From Perognathus longimembris pacificus (lineage: Eukaryota; Chordata; Mammalia; Rodentia; Heteromyidae): DNA of 64,000 bases. The position numbers and the translations under genes are program-made. The notes beneath the pieces are model-generated. The model made no database searches, was not told where the DNA came from, and saw only the letters and a program-made list of their open reading frames with translations. The DNA lies in the NCBI RefSeq assembly GCF_023159225.1, contig NC_063172.1, forward strand, positions 44,893,832 to 44,957,831, written 5' to 3'. Positions 22,279 to 33,642 of the stretch are shown here, in pieces (the stretch's first letter is position 1; each line of letters begins with the position of its first letter).

Positions 22279-23269
22279 TGGATGCTATGTTAGCAGCAAT
22301 GATGGAAAGCCTCAGAAACAAAATCAGGAAACAATTCCAGGAGTTCAGAGTAGAAGTCTTGAAGGACATCCAGGAAGCCAAGAAAGAAATGGAAGCAAAA
22401 TGAATATAGTGCAAACCTGCGTCAAAGAAGACCTTAACATCCTGAGAAGTGAAATGCATGAAAAAATAGATTTAAAATACAATTATTTAAAGGAAGAAAT
22501 TTCCACGATCAGAGCTGATCTGGCAACCATAAATAGCTCTCTGACATCCATAAACTCCGCACTTGAGTCCACAGCACAAAGAATTGACAATATGGAAGCC
22601 AGAATCTCTCTCTTGGACGATGATGCAGACGATAAGAACCAGAAAATTACCACACTCCAAGAAATGGTAAAGCTCCAGGGCAGACTAATCCAGGAGCTAG
22701 TGGACAAAGACAAGAGATATAATCTGCGCATAATTGGAATAGAAGAAGGAGCTGAATACCAGAGCAGAGGGCTTCAAAATATTCTCAATAAAGTGATTGC
22801 AGAAAACTTCTCCAATCTCACAAGGCACCCCATCCAGGTAACCGAAGCCTATAGGACACCTGGCCGACCAGATCCTAGAAAAGCCACGCCAAGGCACATA
22901 ATATTAAAGACTTCATATCTCAAGAATAAAGAGCAAATTTTGAATGCAGTCAAAGCAAAGAAAGAAATTTATTACAATGGGAAGAGGATCCGAATAACAG
23001 CAGACCTCTCCACACAAACCTACCACGCGTGAAGAGAATGGAAGAACACCATCCAAGTCCTACAGGCCAACAATTGCCAACCTAAAACAAAATATCCAGC
23101 GAAGCTGGAGTTCATATTCGAGGGGAAAACCAGATCTTTCCATAGCAAAGAGGATCTGAAGGAGTATGTGAATAAAAAAAACAGCCCTGCAGCGAATTCT
23201 AAGAGGGGACTCACACCCAACAGAAATCATACAGGACACACAGACAGAAACAGAAAGAAACTACAATAG
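22278..23269 (+). pseudogene. L1 ORF1 (RNA-binding protein), broken
   Basis: ORF1 codes for the L1 nucleic-acid chaperone that coats L1 RNA. From the ATG at 22278 a first frame encodes a charged helix and stops at 22401-22403. The reading then continues one frame over from 22400. It gives a long heptad-rich coiled coil (about 22430-22680), then the RRM-like core with 'YNLRIIGIEE' near 22715-22745, then the C-terminal domain. A TGA at 23030-23032 interrupts 'TYHA-REW', where other L1s have an arginine (CGA), so this is probably C-to-T decay. The same frame then runs on to TAG at 23267-23269. The SINE separates the most upstream codons. At least one frameshift and one nonsense change make it non-functional. 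Confidence 0.85.
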
Positions 23270-23284
23270 CCAGAGCCCAACAGA

Positions 23285-24430
23285 AAGAGCAAGACCGGAA
23301 GACCAATGGATTAGAATTGAAGATCCAGAAATAAAAACTGCACTCTGACAGTCAGCTGATATTTGTCAAAGGAGCTAAAGACATACAATGGAATAAACAT
23401 AGCCTCTTCAACGGGAGAACTGGGAAGCCATATGCAGAAAACTCAAAGTAGACCTAAGCCTATCACCATTCACCAAGATCAACTCAAAATGGACCAAGGA
23501 CCTCAATATCAGACCTGAATCCTTGAAACTACTGAAGGACAGAGCAGGAAAGACACTAGAACTTATAGGCACAGGAAGGAATTTCCTAAATATAGTCCCA
23601 CGGGCACAACAAATAGGGGAGAGATTCAACAAATGGGACTACTACAAATTAAAAAGTTTCTGCACAGCTAAGGACATAGCCACCAAAATAGAAAGACAGC
23701 TAACGATTTGGGAAAGGATCTTTACCAGCACAGCAACAGAAAAAGGCCTAATATCTGTCATCTAGAGAGAACTCAAAAAACTAAGCCCCTCCAAGCCCAG
23801 TAAACCAATTAGGAAATGGGCAAAGGAGCTAAAGAGAGACTTCACAAGAGAAGAAATAAAAATGGCAAAGAAACATATGAGGAAATGTTCAACATCCCTG
23901 CTAGTAAAGGAAATGCAAATAAAAACAACCCTGAGATACCACCTCACCCCAGTTAGAATGGCCTATACTCTGAACTCAGGCAACAACAAATGCTGGAGGG
24001 GGTGCGGGGAAAGAGGAACCCTTCTCCATTGTTGGTGGGAGTGCAAATTAGTACAACCACTTTGGAGAACAGTATGGAGGTTTCTCAAAAAGCTCAATAT
24101 AGACCTACCCTATGACCCAGCCACACCACTCCTAGGCATCTATCCTAAACAGCAAACCCCAAGATATCAAAAAGACATTTGTACTTCCATGTTTATCGCA
24201 GCACAATTCACAATTGCCAACACATGGAAACAACCCAGATGCCCCTCCACAGACAAATGGATCAAAAAATATGGTACCTATACACAATGGAATACTACAT
24301 AGCGACTAGGAATGGTGAAATATTGTTATTTGCAGGGAAATGATCAGAACTTAAACAAATAATGTTGAGCGAGAAAAGCCTAGAACACAGAAAACAAAGG
24401 GGCATGATCTCTCTGATACATGACTGTTAA
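23285..24430 (+). pseudogene. L1 ORF2 C-terminal remnant
   Basis: About 20 bp after the ORF1 stop the sequence resumes inside ORF2 ('DQWIRIEDPEI' in the plus frame near 23303), well past the reverse transcriptase. The C-terminal segment is recognisable. It includes 'KLKSFCTAKDIATKIERQ' (near 23650-23702), and the Cys-rich motif C-W-R-G-C-G...H-C-W-W-E-C-K (about 23991-24050). It has frameshifts (for example near 24270) and stops (23763). The endonuclease and reverse transcriptase domains are wholly absent. The reading ends at about 24428-24430. Confidence 0.85.
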
Positions 24431-24874
24431 GATGGGGTGACGGAGAGACAGTAGAGACCAGGGCTGTGAAACCAAAAACTGCTTGTCAAATGGTATCTCC
24501 CACAGGATTGGGTCAGCGACCCAACATTAGGTAACTAAAACCAAACAACTCAACATATAAAGGTCAAGGAATACAATAGCTCAAAAGCTATGTATGTACA
24601 TTCATATAAGACTACTGTCGACATATTGTCTAATGTCGACATTACATTTAAAGCCATAGATGAATTTTCTTTGGTGTAGGCCACGTGGTTACTGTATATA
24701 TTCTTGGTACATTGTGTAGCGTATATATGTCTACCTGACCTAGGGAAGGGAAAGAATAACAGGGTGTAAGATATCACAAGAAATGTACACACTGCCCTAC
24801 TATGTAACTGTACCCTTTTTGCACAACACCTTGTCAAAAAAAATTTGTTTAATTAATAAATAAATTTAAAAAAA
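24431..24874 (+). other. L1 3' UTR and A-rich tail
   Basis: Non-coding sequence after the ORF2 stop ends in 'aattaataaataaatttaaa' and an A-run just before the downstream target duplication. The tract 'cacaagaaatgtacacactgcc' is matched in diverged form at 42550-42575, supporting an L1 3'-end origin for that element. Confidence 0.75.
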
Positions 24875-24885
24875 AGAAATTTCTG

Positions 24886-25245
24886 AAAAAAGAAAAAGGA
24901 AAAGAGAATAGGGAAAGAAAGAGGAGGGGGAAAGAATGAAGCCAGAGCAGACTAATTTGTCCTTTTGTTTAAAGGAATATCATTGGATGTTCAAACACAG
25001 TAAGTCCTTCCTAAGGTCTTCTGAGTAAAATATTAAGCCTGTTCCATGCTTCGATCAAATCAGAAAAGAAGGCTGTGGATCTCTGTGTATATGTAGCAAC
25101 TGCTAATGTGAAGGACTTTAACCGAAGGGAAGCAAGCCATATATCAGCAGAACTGATAACCAACCAGTACCTTGAGCTTTTAAGAGCAACAGAGTCACAT
25201 TCACATGATGGAGATATTTTTGGTTAAAAAAATTAGCAATTGTGA
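24886..25245. other. No recognisable feature
   Basis: A purine-rich A/G tract directly after the L1 is followed by unique-looking sequence. No gene or named repeat. Confidence 0.4.
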
Positions 25246-25487
25246 GTCAGGTGCTGGTGGATCATGGCTGTAATCCTAGCTATTCAGGAGGCTGAGATCT
25301 GAGGATCACAGCAGTTCAAAGCCAGCCTAGGCAGGAAAGTCCATGAGAGTCTTATCTCCAATAAACTTATCAGAAAAAGCTGCAGTGGCCCTGTGGTTCA
25401 AGTGGCAGAGTATGATCCTTGAGCACAAAGAAGCTCAGGAACAGTGCACAGGCCCAGAGTTCAAGCCCCAGGATGGGGGGAAAAAGT
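25246..25487 (+). repeat. B1/Geo-type dimeric SINE
   Basis: The left half contains 'ggctgtaatcctagctattc' and 'ggctgagatctgaggatcac', the 7SL/B1-like part. The right half contains 'gtggttcaagtggcagag' and 'tccttgagcacaaagaagc', ending 'ttcaagccccaggatgg'. It is well preserved and shows the chimeric architecture clearly. Confidence 0.88.
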
Positions 25488-26999
25488 AATTTTGTGTCAA
25501 TAAAGTTTTGCATTTTCAATTATCTCCAGCAATGGAATTTCCTTATTTAATGGAGATATATTCTTCAGTGCCCTTTAAAGCCATACTTACTTATAGAAGT
25601 TTGATAACCATTAGGAATTTTAAAAACAATTAACACCTACCTTTGTATAAACTGGATTATTTGCTTAGGCAGACAAATACCATCGACTATCCTTTTAGAG
25701 CTTTAGAGTGCTTTCCAGTTCATTTTCTGTTTCTTAAGGCATTTTCTCAAGTTGTAGAGCAGAAAATCTAAATGGCCATTTTCTGACCTTCTACCTGTAT
25801 TCGTATGCTCATTACATCAGCCTATCTGCCAGTACACAGTCATCTCAAGGGCTCAGAAGGAATTCTGTTGCCCTAGAGACAGACGTTGTTCCCACGTGTT
25901 TATTCAATCTGACTCTGCCCCTCCCACCCCAACACACTGCTTACTGATGGAAGCTGGGACTCAGTATCTACTTAAATAACATTTATTGCCATCTTAGCTG
26001 AGCACTTGGACAAGCCTGCTTTCTTTTTGTTTTTTTCCTTTTTGCAAGAAAATGGAAAAGCAATGAAGATGAAATAAAGAGGTCAACACAAAAGCCTACA
26101 GTGATCATCTCTTTCTTGGCGGGCAGAGCAAGAGGGTTAGAATCAGGTCAAAATGTCCCCAAGTAAAAGGCGTCAGTCATCTGGAATGTTTTTGTTAACT
26201 TCGGACAGCTCACTCACTCGGTCAGCTCAGCTCACTCAAAGGTGGCCAATTAGACTAAAGTTCTTGTGCAGAACGAAATAAAGGGAGTGGATACTTTTGG
26301 CGAAGATCTCTCTGCTCCCAAAGGAGACAGAGCAACATTTCCATAGAAGATAAACACATCAAGGGCCTTCTATCAAGGGCACATTGCTGGCTCGTGTAGG
26401 GGCTCTTGGTGACATCTGTGGGGCACTCATGCATGCTTTGGCTGCGTTTCACACTCACCGATTCCCAGTAAGATACCCTGAGAAAGAACACAGGTCAGGA
26501 GGACAGACAGATTTTGTTTGTGCCCAGGATTCTTGGCCTCCATCTGGTTCTGGGAGAGAGAAACAGGATCGGATAGAGATGTCTGCTTTGTTATGGGAAA
26601 TGGACAGAGCAGTTGGTGTGACAGACACCTCCTGTCATAAGCCTTGGCATCAAAAATACTGGGCACAAGTCATCAATGCTCTCTACAATAGATGCCCAGA
26701 TGTGGGGAAGTCAATTAGAGACTCAGTTCCTCCACTTACATGAAAGAGGTAACTGTGCTCTCTGGATCTAAATACACTTACGTACAGATGAGAATGCTTT
26801 ATTATTTATAGTTACCATAATTTTGTTCATAGTGATCATTTACCTTACTTTACAATCCAGCCCAAATAATTCACTACATACACTAAGAAACTATCGCCTT
26901 TCTTTCATTTGTAGTATTACCAGTTTTGTAGTATTAAATAAACAAAAGCTGTCTCAAACAAAGTTGTTATTCAGAGAATTTGATATATCATTATTGTTG
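25488..26999. other. No recognisable feature
   Basis: No gene is supported. A 119-codon plus-strand frame at 26384-26743 and a 79-codon minus-strand frame overlap the same sequence and neither shows a domain. 'gtcagctcagctcactc' near 26221 is a short imperfect local repeat. Confidence 0.4.
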
Positions 27000-27150
27000 C
27001 TGAGCACTTTCCTTTTAAAAATAAAATTTTATTGTTATTACCAGAGAGTTATCAGGGGTTATCATTTCATAAGGTAGGCAATAAGTACATTTCTTTTTTT
27101 GAACAATGTCACCTCTTCCTTTACTTTCTTCCAGTTTCTCTTTCCCAACC
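27000..27150 (-). repeat. L1 3'-end-like fragment, antisense
   Basis: The tract 'ttttattgttattacc', followed by 'ataaggtaggcaataagtac' and 'aatgtcacctcttcc', resembles the antisense 3'-end pieces at 43325-43720 and 45225-45540. I take it as a 5'-truncated L1 end. It is short and diverged. Confidence 0.5.
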
Positions 27151-29748
27151 GTGACCACAAGTTACATAGGTCATTTTCCACATCATGTGTACTGAATAGC
27201 AGGATTGCGTTTCTTCATCCTTCCTCTCTCCCTTTCTGCACCTCCGTTTTACTCCTCTAGAAGAAAAAAACCACCCAAAGCACAAACAAATACCACCATC
27301 ACCACCAACACAACAACAATAAATAAAAACACCCATATTTCCATTTCCTGATATTGAGTATTTTCTTTGAAGGCTTTTAAATAAGATTTTACCTGCCAAA
27401 AATTAGCATGTTATTTACATATACACATATTTAATGTATTTTCACATTTGCATACTCAATATCTTTGGCACTAGGAAAAATAAATAATAAACTCTGCCAA
27501 ATATTAGAAAGACGAATTTGACTCTTTTCCACAAAAGACCCAATAATGATGATAATAATAATAAAGAATATGTCAGGTTTAACTCTCTTGCCTTTTTGTT
27601 CCAACACAGCATTTCTATACATCTGTGCTCATTACAAAATGATTGCAGTTTACTTGTAGGTATAATGCAGTGAATATAACATATATTTAGGAAAGCACAA
27701 TTAACTATAAACACATTAAGCACCCCTTAATAAAGCTATCATTGTAATGGTGTCAAGTGCTTCATTGGATTAAGATCTTGCCCTCCATCCCTGACTCCCT
27801 GTCTGTCAATCTATCTGTTTCTTTCTGTTTGAATAGAATGCATCAGCTGTATTTATGGACAATAGTTAAACACCAGTAATCTTATTGTACTACATAGCTT
27901 CAAGGAGATATTTGTGAGCCTTATAGTCTGTAATCACTCAATTATTCAATAAACATTTGTAGACAGCACTAAGGAAGATAAATGAGACCCAGATCCTTCT
28001 GGTAGAAGATCTATGAAGGAGAAATAGAATCTAACAGAAACTCTTATAAGATTGGGCTAAATAAAGAAAAGATATAAATGCAACAAATTTGCTTTTAATT
28101 AGAAAAGTCTAATAGAAAGAAAGCTATTTAATATTAGAAACCTCAGAAGATTCACACCAGCAAATAAGCTTTGAAATGTGTAAACTACTGGCAAACAACC
28201 CAGTGCCTGGATAACTGTTAGGCTTTTGCCTATCAATCTAGAATGTTCTCCTTGAATTGAGCCACCACAAGCAACTGTCCCTTCTGAGATGAAGGCTCTG
28301 CTCATATTTTTCCTCCTCATATATAAGGGCAGATGAACAGGAGAGGAATTCCTCCCCACTAAAATGGGAGCATTCTAGCTTTGTTACTCATTTCTATTAC
28401 TTCTTTCTAACTTCTCGGTAATTTCTCTCTAGCTTGTGTTGTATGCCCTGCTTTCAGGTTTAGCAATTTTCTATTAAAAAACTCTTCAACTGCTCTATTC
28501 CCCCTACTATATTGTAAATTGATGTAGTATTTATGAGCCAAATCAGAACTATGCATCCTGTCTTGGAGTTGAAGATTAATAATTGTTCTCCCTGAATAAA
28601 TGATAAAACCACTGCAGAACTAGACACATATAAAAAAGTACCTGCAATTATGCCCATATTATTATGATAATTTATAGGCATACAATGAGAGCAGTAGCCA
28701 GACCTGGGGTCTATTAATCATCACACAAATTATACAGGAGACTACCTTTGGTCCTGGTTCTACTTACAGGAGAGATGCAAAGGCATTGTAAATGTAAAGG
28801 ATAGAAGAGAGGTCTTTAGGGACAGAAGCAATTCAGTTTGGTTTGAAAATTACAATGCAATTACCTAAGCCAGGCCTTCTTCATTACAGCAGAAATACAG
28901 AGCAACCATTGAATACTTATTGCTTCTGGTACTTGGCCTGACCTCATTTTTAAAGTGACACAAAGCAAGGCTATCCAATTGCATGGGATAGAAGAAGGGG
29001 TTGTTGAACCTTTAAGTAATAGCCTATCCCTAGGCCTGGAAGAATGTATTTCAAAATTGCAGCACATTAAGCATATGTATTGGAACTCTGTAGGTCTCTT
29101 CTCAGTGCTCTGGGGACTGGCCTAGGGTGGGTCACGCAAGTGGGTGATGCTGTTAGGCTTTGTTTCATTCAGGTATGACCTGAACAGGAACAAATATGGT
29201 GGGAGAGGGGAAACCATTAATGACAACACTGTTGGTCCCCAGAGGGCTTCATGGTGCATTTTGGAGAGGTTTTTCTAACTTTTCATTATATCTGTTAACC
29301 AAGAACCAGACTCTGGCATGTTGCCTGACCTAGGTTTTCACTTTACATACAGAAAATTGCTTCTGACTCCATCTAAAGTAGTGTGTGCACTTCTTCATAT
29401 AGTCCTGGCTTCTTGAAAACACATCATCCATTTTTAACTTGCTCTCAAAAATGATAAGGTTCCTCTTGACTTTCCACGTGCACAGATGTTTCTAGAATGT
29501 GCTGTGCACCATCTTTCTACCCATAAATTGGGTGGCACTGTACTATTGGGTGGTATCCCCAGCACCAATCATGTGTTGTTGGAATTCATCTAAATAAGAT
29601 CAGCTGCATATTTTTTATAAAAAAGTTAATGTAAAACAGCCCTTAAACTGATTTCATTTTGGAAAGAATAATTTTCATTTCTGTATTGTGAAAGTCCAAA
29701 CTAGTCATAATGCAAAGAAAAGAGCAGGGATCTACAAACCTCCGTAGA
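27151..29748. other. No recognisable feature
   Basis: This is about 2.6 kb of AT-rich, unique-looking DNA. The tract near 27935-28020 ('attattcaataaacatttg') recalls the end of an old dispersed repeat but is too short to assign. The open frames here (the longest is 93 codons) have no domains. Confidence 0.4.
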
Positions 29749-29749
29749 T

Positions 29750-29835
29750 CTTTCCCTTCCCTTCTCTTCGTTTCCCTTCCCTTCCCTTTCCTTCCCTTCC
29801 CTTCCCTTCCCTTCTCCCCTCCCCTCCTCCTTCCT
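29750..29835 (+). repeat. (TTCCC)n-like pyrimidine tract
   Basis: Imperfect repeats of 'ttccc' and 'cttcc' extend for about 85 bp with one strand almost free of purines. Confidence 0.9.
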
Positions 29836-29879
29836 AACTCCCTTGTAGTAAATCAGTTAATAGTAATCTTTGTATGCTC

Positions 29880-29883
<4 letters not shown>

Positions 29884-29921
<38 letters not shown>
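29884..29921 (+). repeat. (CA)n microsatellite
   Basis: A pure CA run of about 38 bp next to an antisense ID-type SINE remnant. Confidence 0.95.
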
Positions 29922-29924
<3 letters not shown>

Positions 29925-30020
29925 AGCTCAGGGCCTTGCACTTGCTAGGCAAACACTCTATCGCTTGAGCTACACTCTATCGCTTGAGCTACACTCTATT
30001 ATTTGGGCCACACCCCCAGC
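29922..30020 (-). repeat. ID-like SINE fragment with internal 22-bp duplication
   Basis: The minus-strand reading gives the ID/tRNA-like monomer ('cagggccttgcacttgctagg', 'cacacccccagcc'). Inside it the tract 'actctatcgcttgagctac' is present twice in tandem with a 22-bp period (about 29955-29998), followed by a partial third start. This is a small expansion within the SINE copy. Confidence 0.75.
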
Positions 30021-30781
30021 CATGAAGATCATTCAAAGGTAGTGAGTGACATTAAAGCAGAAAGTGATTTGCTCTCTTACAGAGTTCTGAACAGCAGTAA
30101 AGTCCAAGGTGACTGGCCCTTCTGCAGGAGGTTGGGGTCTCTGGATAGATGGATCCCTCTGATATCACACTCTTGGCTTTCACCCAATCAGTAGTGAATT
30201 AATATCCTACACTCTAGGGCTCCACCATCTGAGGGCTATTTTCAGCCCTCAGGGGGATCAGAAAGGCTTGGATTGAACTGAATGGAAGACTGGAACTTGG
30301 GGTAGAAAGTGACACACAGTCCAATCTATGTGGCGTAATGAACCCATAATCCCATTCTTCAGAACACATCCACAGCAAGTTCCTGGCACCTGAAAGATTT
30401 GCACAGGAATGTGAACAATGGCTTCATTCTCAAGAATAAGTATTAGACACAACTTAGATTAATAAGCACAGGTTAGTGGATAAACAGTGGTTTATTTATA
30501 GGATGGAATCATGTTTAAAAAAATAAAAAAGTGACAACTCATAAAAGTAACATTGAGAAGGAAAGCTAGGCACAAAAGAGTTACTATCATATGATTGTAT
30601 TTCTGCCAAGGTCAAGGACAACAAAATGAGTCACTTCATTTTCATTATCAACTCCCATAACAATGGTTATCTTTTGAGAGATCCGGGCTAGAGAGCTGCC
30701 CTTGGATGTCTCTATGTAGTAGAATTTTCTTTTTCTTACTAAAGGTTATATAGGGGTGTGTGGCATGCATGTGTGTCCATG
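30021..30781. other. No recognisable feature
   Basis: Unique-looking sequence without a gene or named repeat. Confidence 0.4.
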
Positions 30782-30813
30782 TGCGTGTGTGTTTGTGTGT
30801 GTGTGTGTGTGTT
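30782..30813 (+). repeat. (GT)n microsatellite
   Basis: A GT run of about 32 bp with a single interruption ('gtttgt'). Confidence 0.93.
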
Positions 30814-31009
30814 TCTCCTGCTTTCTTTTGCTTCCTCCACTGAACTACTTAAACAGAAAGGAAGGAGAACATTGTCTAGGGTTTGGGAGGATGGAGAAGA
30901 GGATTTTAGCAGAGACACAACACATAGAGACTGCAAAAACAAGGAAGTTCTACAGATATGAGGAGTTATTCCTTGACATAGCACAGAGCCCTCTAGGAAG
31001 GGGAATATC

Positions 31010-31084
<75 letters not shown>
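31010..31084 (+). repeat. Compound (CT)n(CA)n microsatellite
   Basis: About 26 bp of CT pass directly into about 48 bp of CA without a gap. Overlapping frames on both strands of 111-115 codons run through it and are artefacts of the repeat. Confidence 0.97.
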
Positions 31085-31086
<2 letters not shown>

Positions 31087-33184
31087 TTTAAAATTTTTCC
31101 AGTATAGCTTATGCAGTTCAGCACTTGAGGGTCCCTGAAATACTACTCATCCTCCACAACTGAAGTGGATCCTGTAAGGAAATACAGACTGTGGAAAACA
31201 TCTTGGATCCTGGTCTCCACCCTTCCTGGAGGCAAGGAGTTTTTCCCACTTGGCCATTGCTAATGCCGGTCTAGCTAGAAGAGGTGGAGTTGTTCCCCCT
31301 GCAGACACATTGATGCTTACAACACCCCAAGAAGGAACATACCTGCCTTGAACCTAAAGGCTTCGTGGAGCCCTGAGTTGCATTCTTTCCTGTGGAACAA
31401 AAGTATGTCCTGGTAGCTCTTCCCATCTCAAATCCAATGGGAAAATGCTTGATTGTCTATTCTGCACAAGGACCTCTGGGAGAGCCACCAGACACTACAA
31501 ATGCCGCCTCCTAATGTCACTGTGACCTTCAGACTCAAGGTCCTTCTGTCACATGGTTAGTTGGGTCACCCTAAGCCAAATCTAGGTGGCAAGTTCCTCC
31601 TGATCTGTGGGAAGTGGGAGAGCCTCCTGATCTCCACATAAGGTGGAGATTAGGACCCGAGCCATGTTTTACAGTTGGTACACCTGGTACATTTCTAGCT
31701 CGGCAAGATTCTTAGAGTGTAAGTAGGACTTTCGGGGGCCTTCAAGACTTTAATTACCCAGGCCATTCTGGGGAACCTCAAACAAAAATAACATTTTTCT
31801 GAGATTCCCTTTTTCCAGGCTGACTCTCAAACATCCCTGAGCTCCCTCTTTTGTGTCTAGGAGGTTCAGAGCCCTTTCTCAAGAGAAGCAGGACATGGGT
31901 CATTTGGTTTGACTGGCTATGGAACAAACCTTCCCAGCCCTTTCTCACTAAGACTTAGGCATGCAGGAGTAGAGCCAGAGGCCACCCAGCTTCCCCTCCC
32001 ATCCCACATATCAGAGCCACGAAAGGGTCTGTTGGATGGATGCTCTTGGCAAGGCCTATGAGGCTCTGACCCACCCTGCAAATTGAACAAGGTGTTTTCC
32101 TCTTACAGATGACTTGAACATCCTTTTAAAGGAGGCTGGGCAGTCTTGACAGCTGAGGGCCATTTATCAAGAGGCTATTAAAGAGAGAGGTAGCTATCGA
32201 GTATTTTGGAAAAAGCAGCAAATCTTTCATCTTCATTGGGGTGAGCCACAGTCATGATGAAAAAAAAACAAAGCAAACAATCTCTATGTAACTATTAGGG
32301 GAGGGGACAAAAAGGGTTTCAATGGGTAATTCTGATCCAAAGATCATTGAGTATTTTTAAGTAAAATTCCAGAGTCAAGCCAAAAGCCCAGATAGAGAGC
32401 TCCTACTAAAATGTTCTTCGGCCATTATGGTGAAAAGGTTAATGGAAGGGGATTGAAAAGCTGTGTCACATCCGGTGATGCCAGTGCTTTCCCAGTGCAC
32501 GTTTTTGTTTTTTTTTTTGCTTTTTTTGCCAGTGATCATCCTTGGCAAGACAACAGAGACAGAACCTTGATTTCCACCTAGATGGACCAAAGCATGGGGC
32601 TCTCATGGATCAGGACACGAAGTCCCGGAGAGCAGTGAGCTGGGTGTGCCCTTCGGGGAAAGTCAACTTAATCCCAGGCAGGGTGACTGTAGAGCAGGGT
32701 GTCTCTACTTGCACAGGGAGCTGAGTAGTTTATCTGTGTGCTGTACATTGTTGGATGTTAGCTGGTCTCTGCTTACTAGATGCAATAGCATTCTTTGTGT
32801 GTGGTGTGACAACCAGAGGGGTCCCCAGATGGACAGTGTCCCCAGACTTAAGATAGTACAGGGTCATTTTCAGACCCAGTAAACCCAGCCCTGGATGGAA
32901 AGTCACTGTGTTATAGGAAAAGCCTAAGATAAAGTGAGAGAACTCATGTCATCCTCTTGTGAAAATGCCATCATAGCCCAGCCTACTTCAGTCTTCTTGA
33001 GAAATACACTGTCACCTGATAGATGGCACACAAGTTGAGCATCCCTAAATCAGAAACCCCAAATCTGCTCACAAAATTTCACACTTGGGGAGCTTCCTGG
33101 GTAGTTCATTATAGATATTCAACTGGGAAAAGTCTGCAAATATTCCAAAAATCCGAACCCTTTTCAGTTGTTCTTTGGTTTTGT
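31085..33184. other. No recognisable feature
   Basis: This is about 2.1 kb without a gene or a repeat that I can name. The wording is moderately GC-rich in 31150-32150 but frames are short and no splice-bounded exon stands out. Confidence 0.4.
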
Positions 33185-33450
33185 TTTGTACTTGCTAGCC
33201 CAGCCCTTGAGCCACATTCTATAGACCATTGGGGTTTTTGTTTTGTTTTTTGCTTTAGCTGTTTTTCAGATAGGTTTTGCTAATTTTTTGCTAAAGGCTG
33301 GACTTGAACTGCTACTCTCTTATCTCCTGTGTAGTTGGGATTACTGTTTGTTGACATGGAGTCTTGGTCATTTGTCCCTAGGCTGGCCTTGAACTACAGG
33401 CCTCCCAATCTTTGTCTTTAGAGGATCTAGGACTACAGATAAGTGCTATC
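33185..33450 (-). repeat. Degenerate B1-like SINE remnants
   Basis: On the minus strand two B1-like left halves appear: one with 'ggacttgaactgctactctc' and 'gtgtagttgggattac', another with 'aggctggccttgaactac' and 'ggatctaggactacag'. They lie head to tail and are strongly diverged. Confidence 0.55.
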
Positions 33451-33642
33451 TCCCCCATCCTCAGGCACTGTTTGCCCACTGGCTCCCTCAGTAGGCAGGT
33501 CTTCAAGTAGGGTGACTCTCTTTTGTCACTGTGATTGTATCAATCCCTGGCACAATAACAATCCACTGAGTCTAGGAAAGTGACTTGAAGACAGGTGTCT
33601 GGATCTAATACTTAGTTGCTAACTGATCATATATTTTAAAAG

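Larger units (their letters stand above)
20634..24874 (+). mobile_element. L1 with intact 5' end, internally deleted
   Basis: An 11-bp duplication with one mismatch flanks the element: AGAAACTTCTG at 20623-20633 and AGAAATTTCTG at 24875-24885. It starts with a purine-rich tract and AAGATGGC at 20641-20648, as full-length L1s do at the YY1 site. A GC-rich 5' UTR of about 1.4 kb follows, then ORF1, the C-terminal part of ORF2 and a 3' UTR with an A-rich end. The total is about 4.2 kb including a 217-bp SINE. An L1 is normally 6-7 kb; the missing part is most of ORF2, including endonuclease and reverse transcriptase. The element cannot move on its own. Confidence 0.9.

Noticed and set aside
26384..26743. 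119-codon plus-strand frame
   Set aside because: No domain or family is recognised, no exon signals stand out and a minus-strand frame overlaps it.
30739..31091. Frames of 111 and 115 codons on opposite strands
   Set aside because: Both run through GT, CT and CA microsatellites and are artefacts of dinucleotide repeats.
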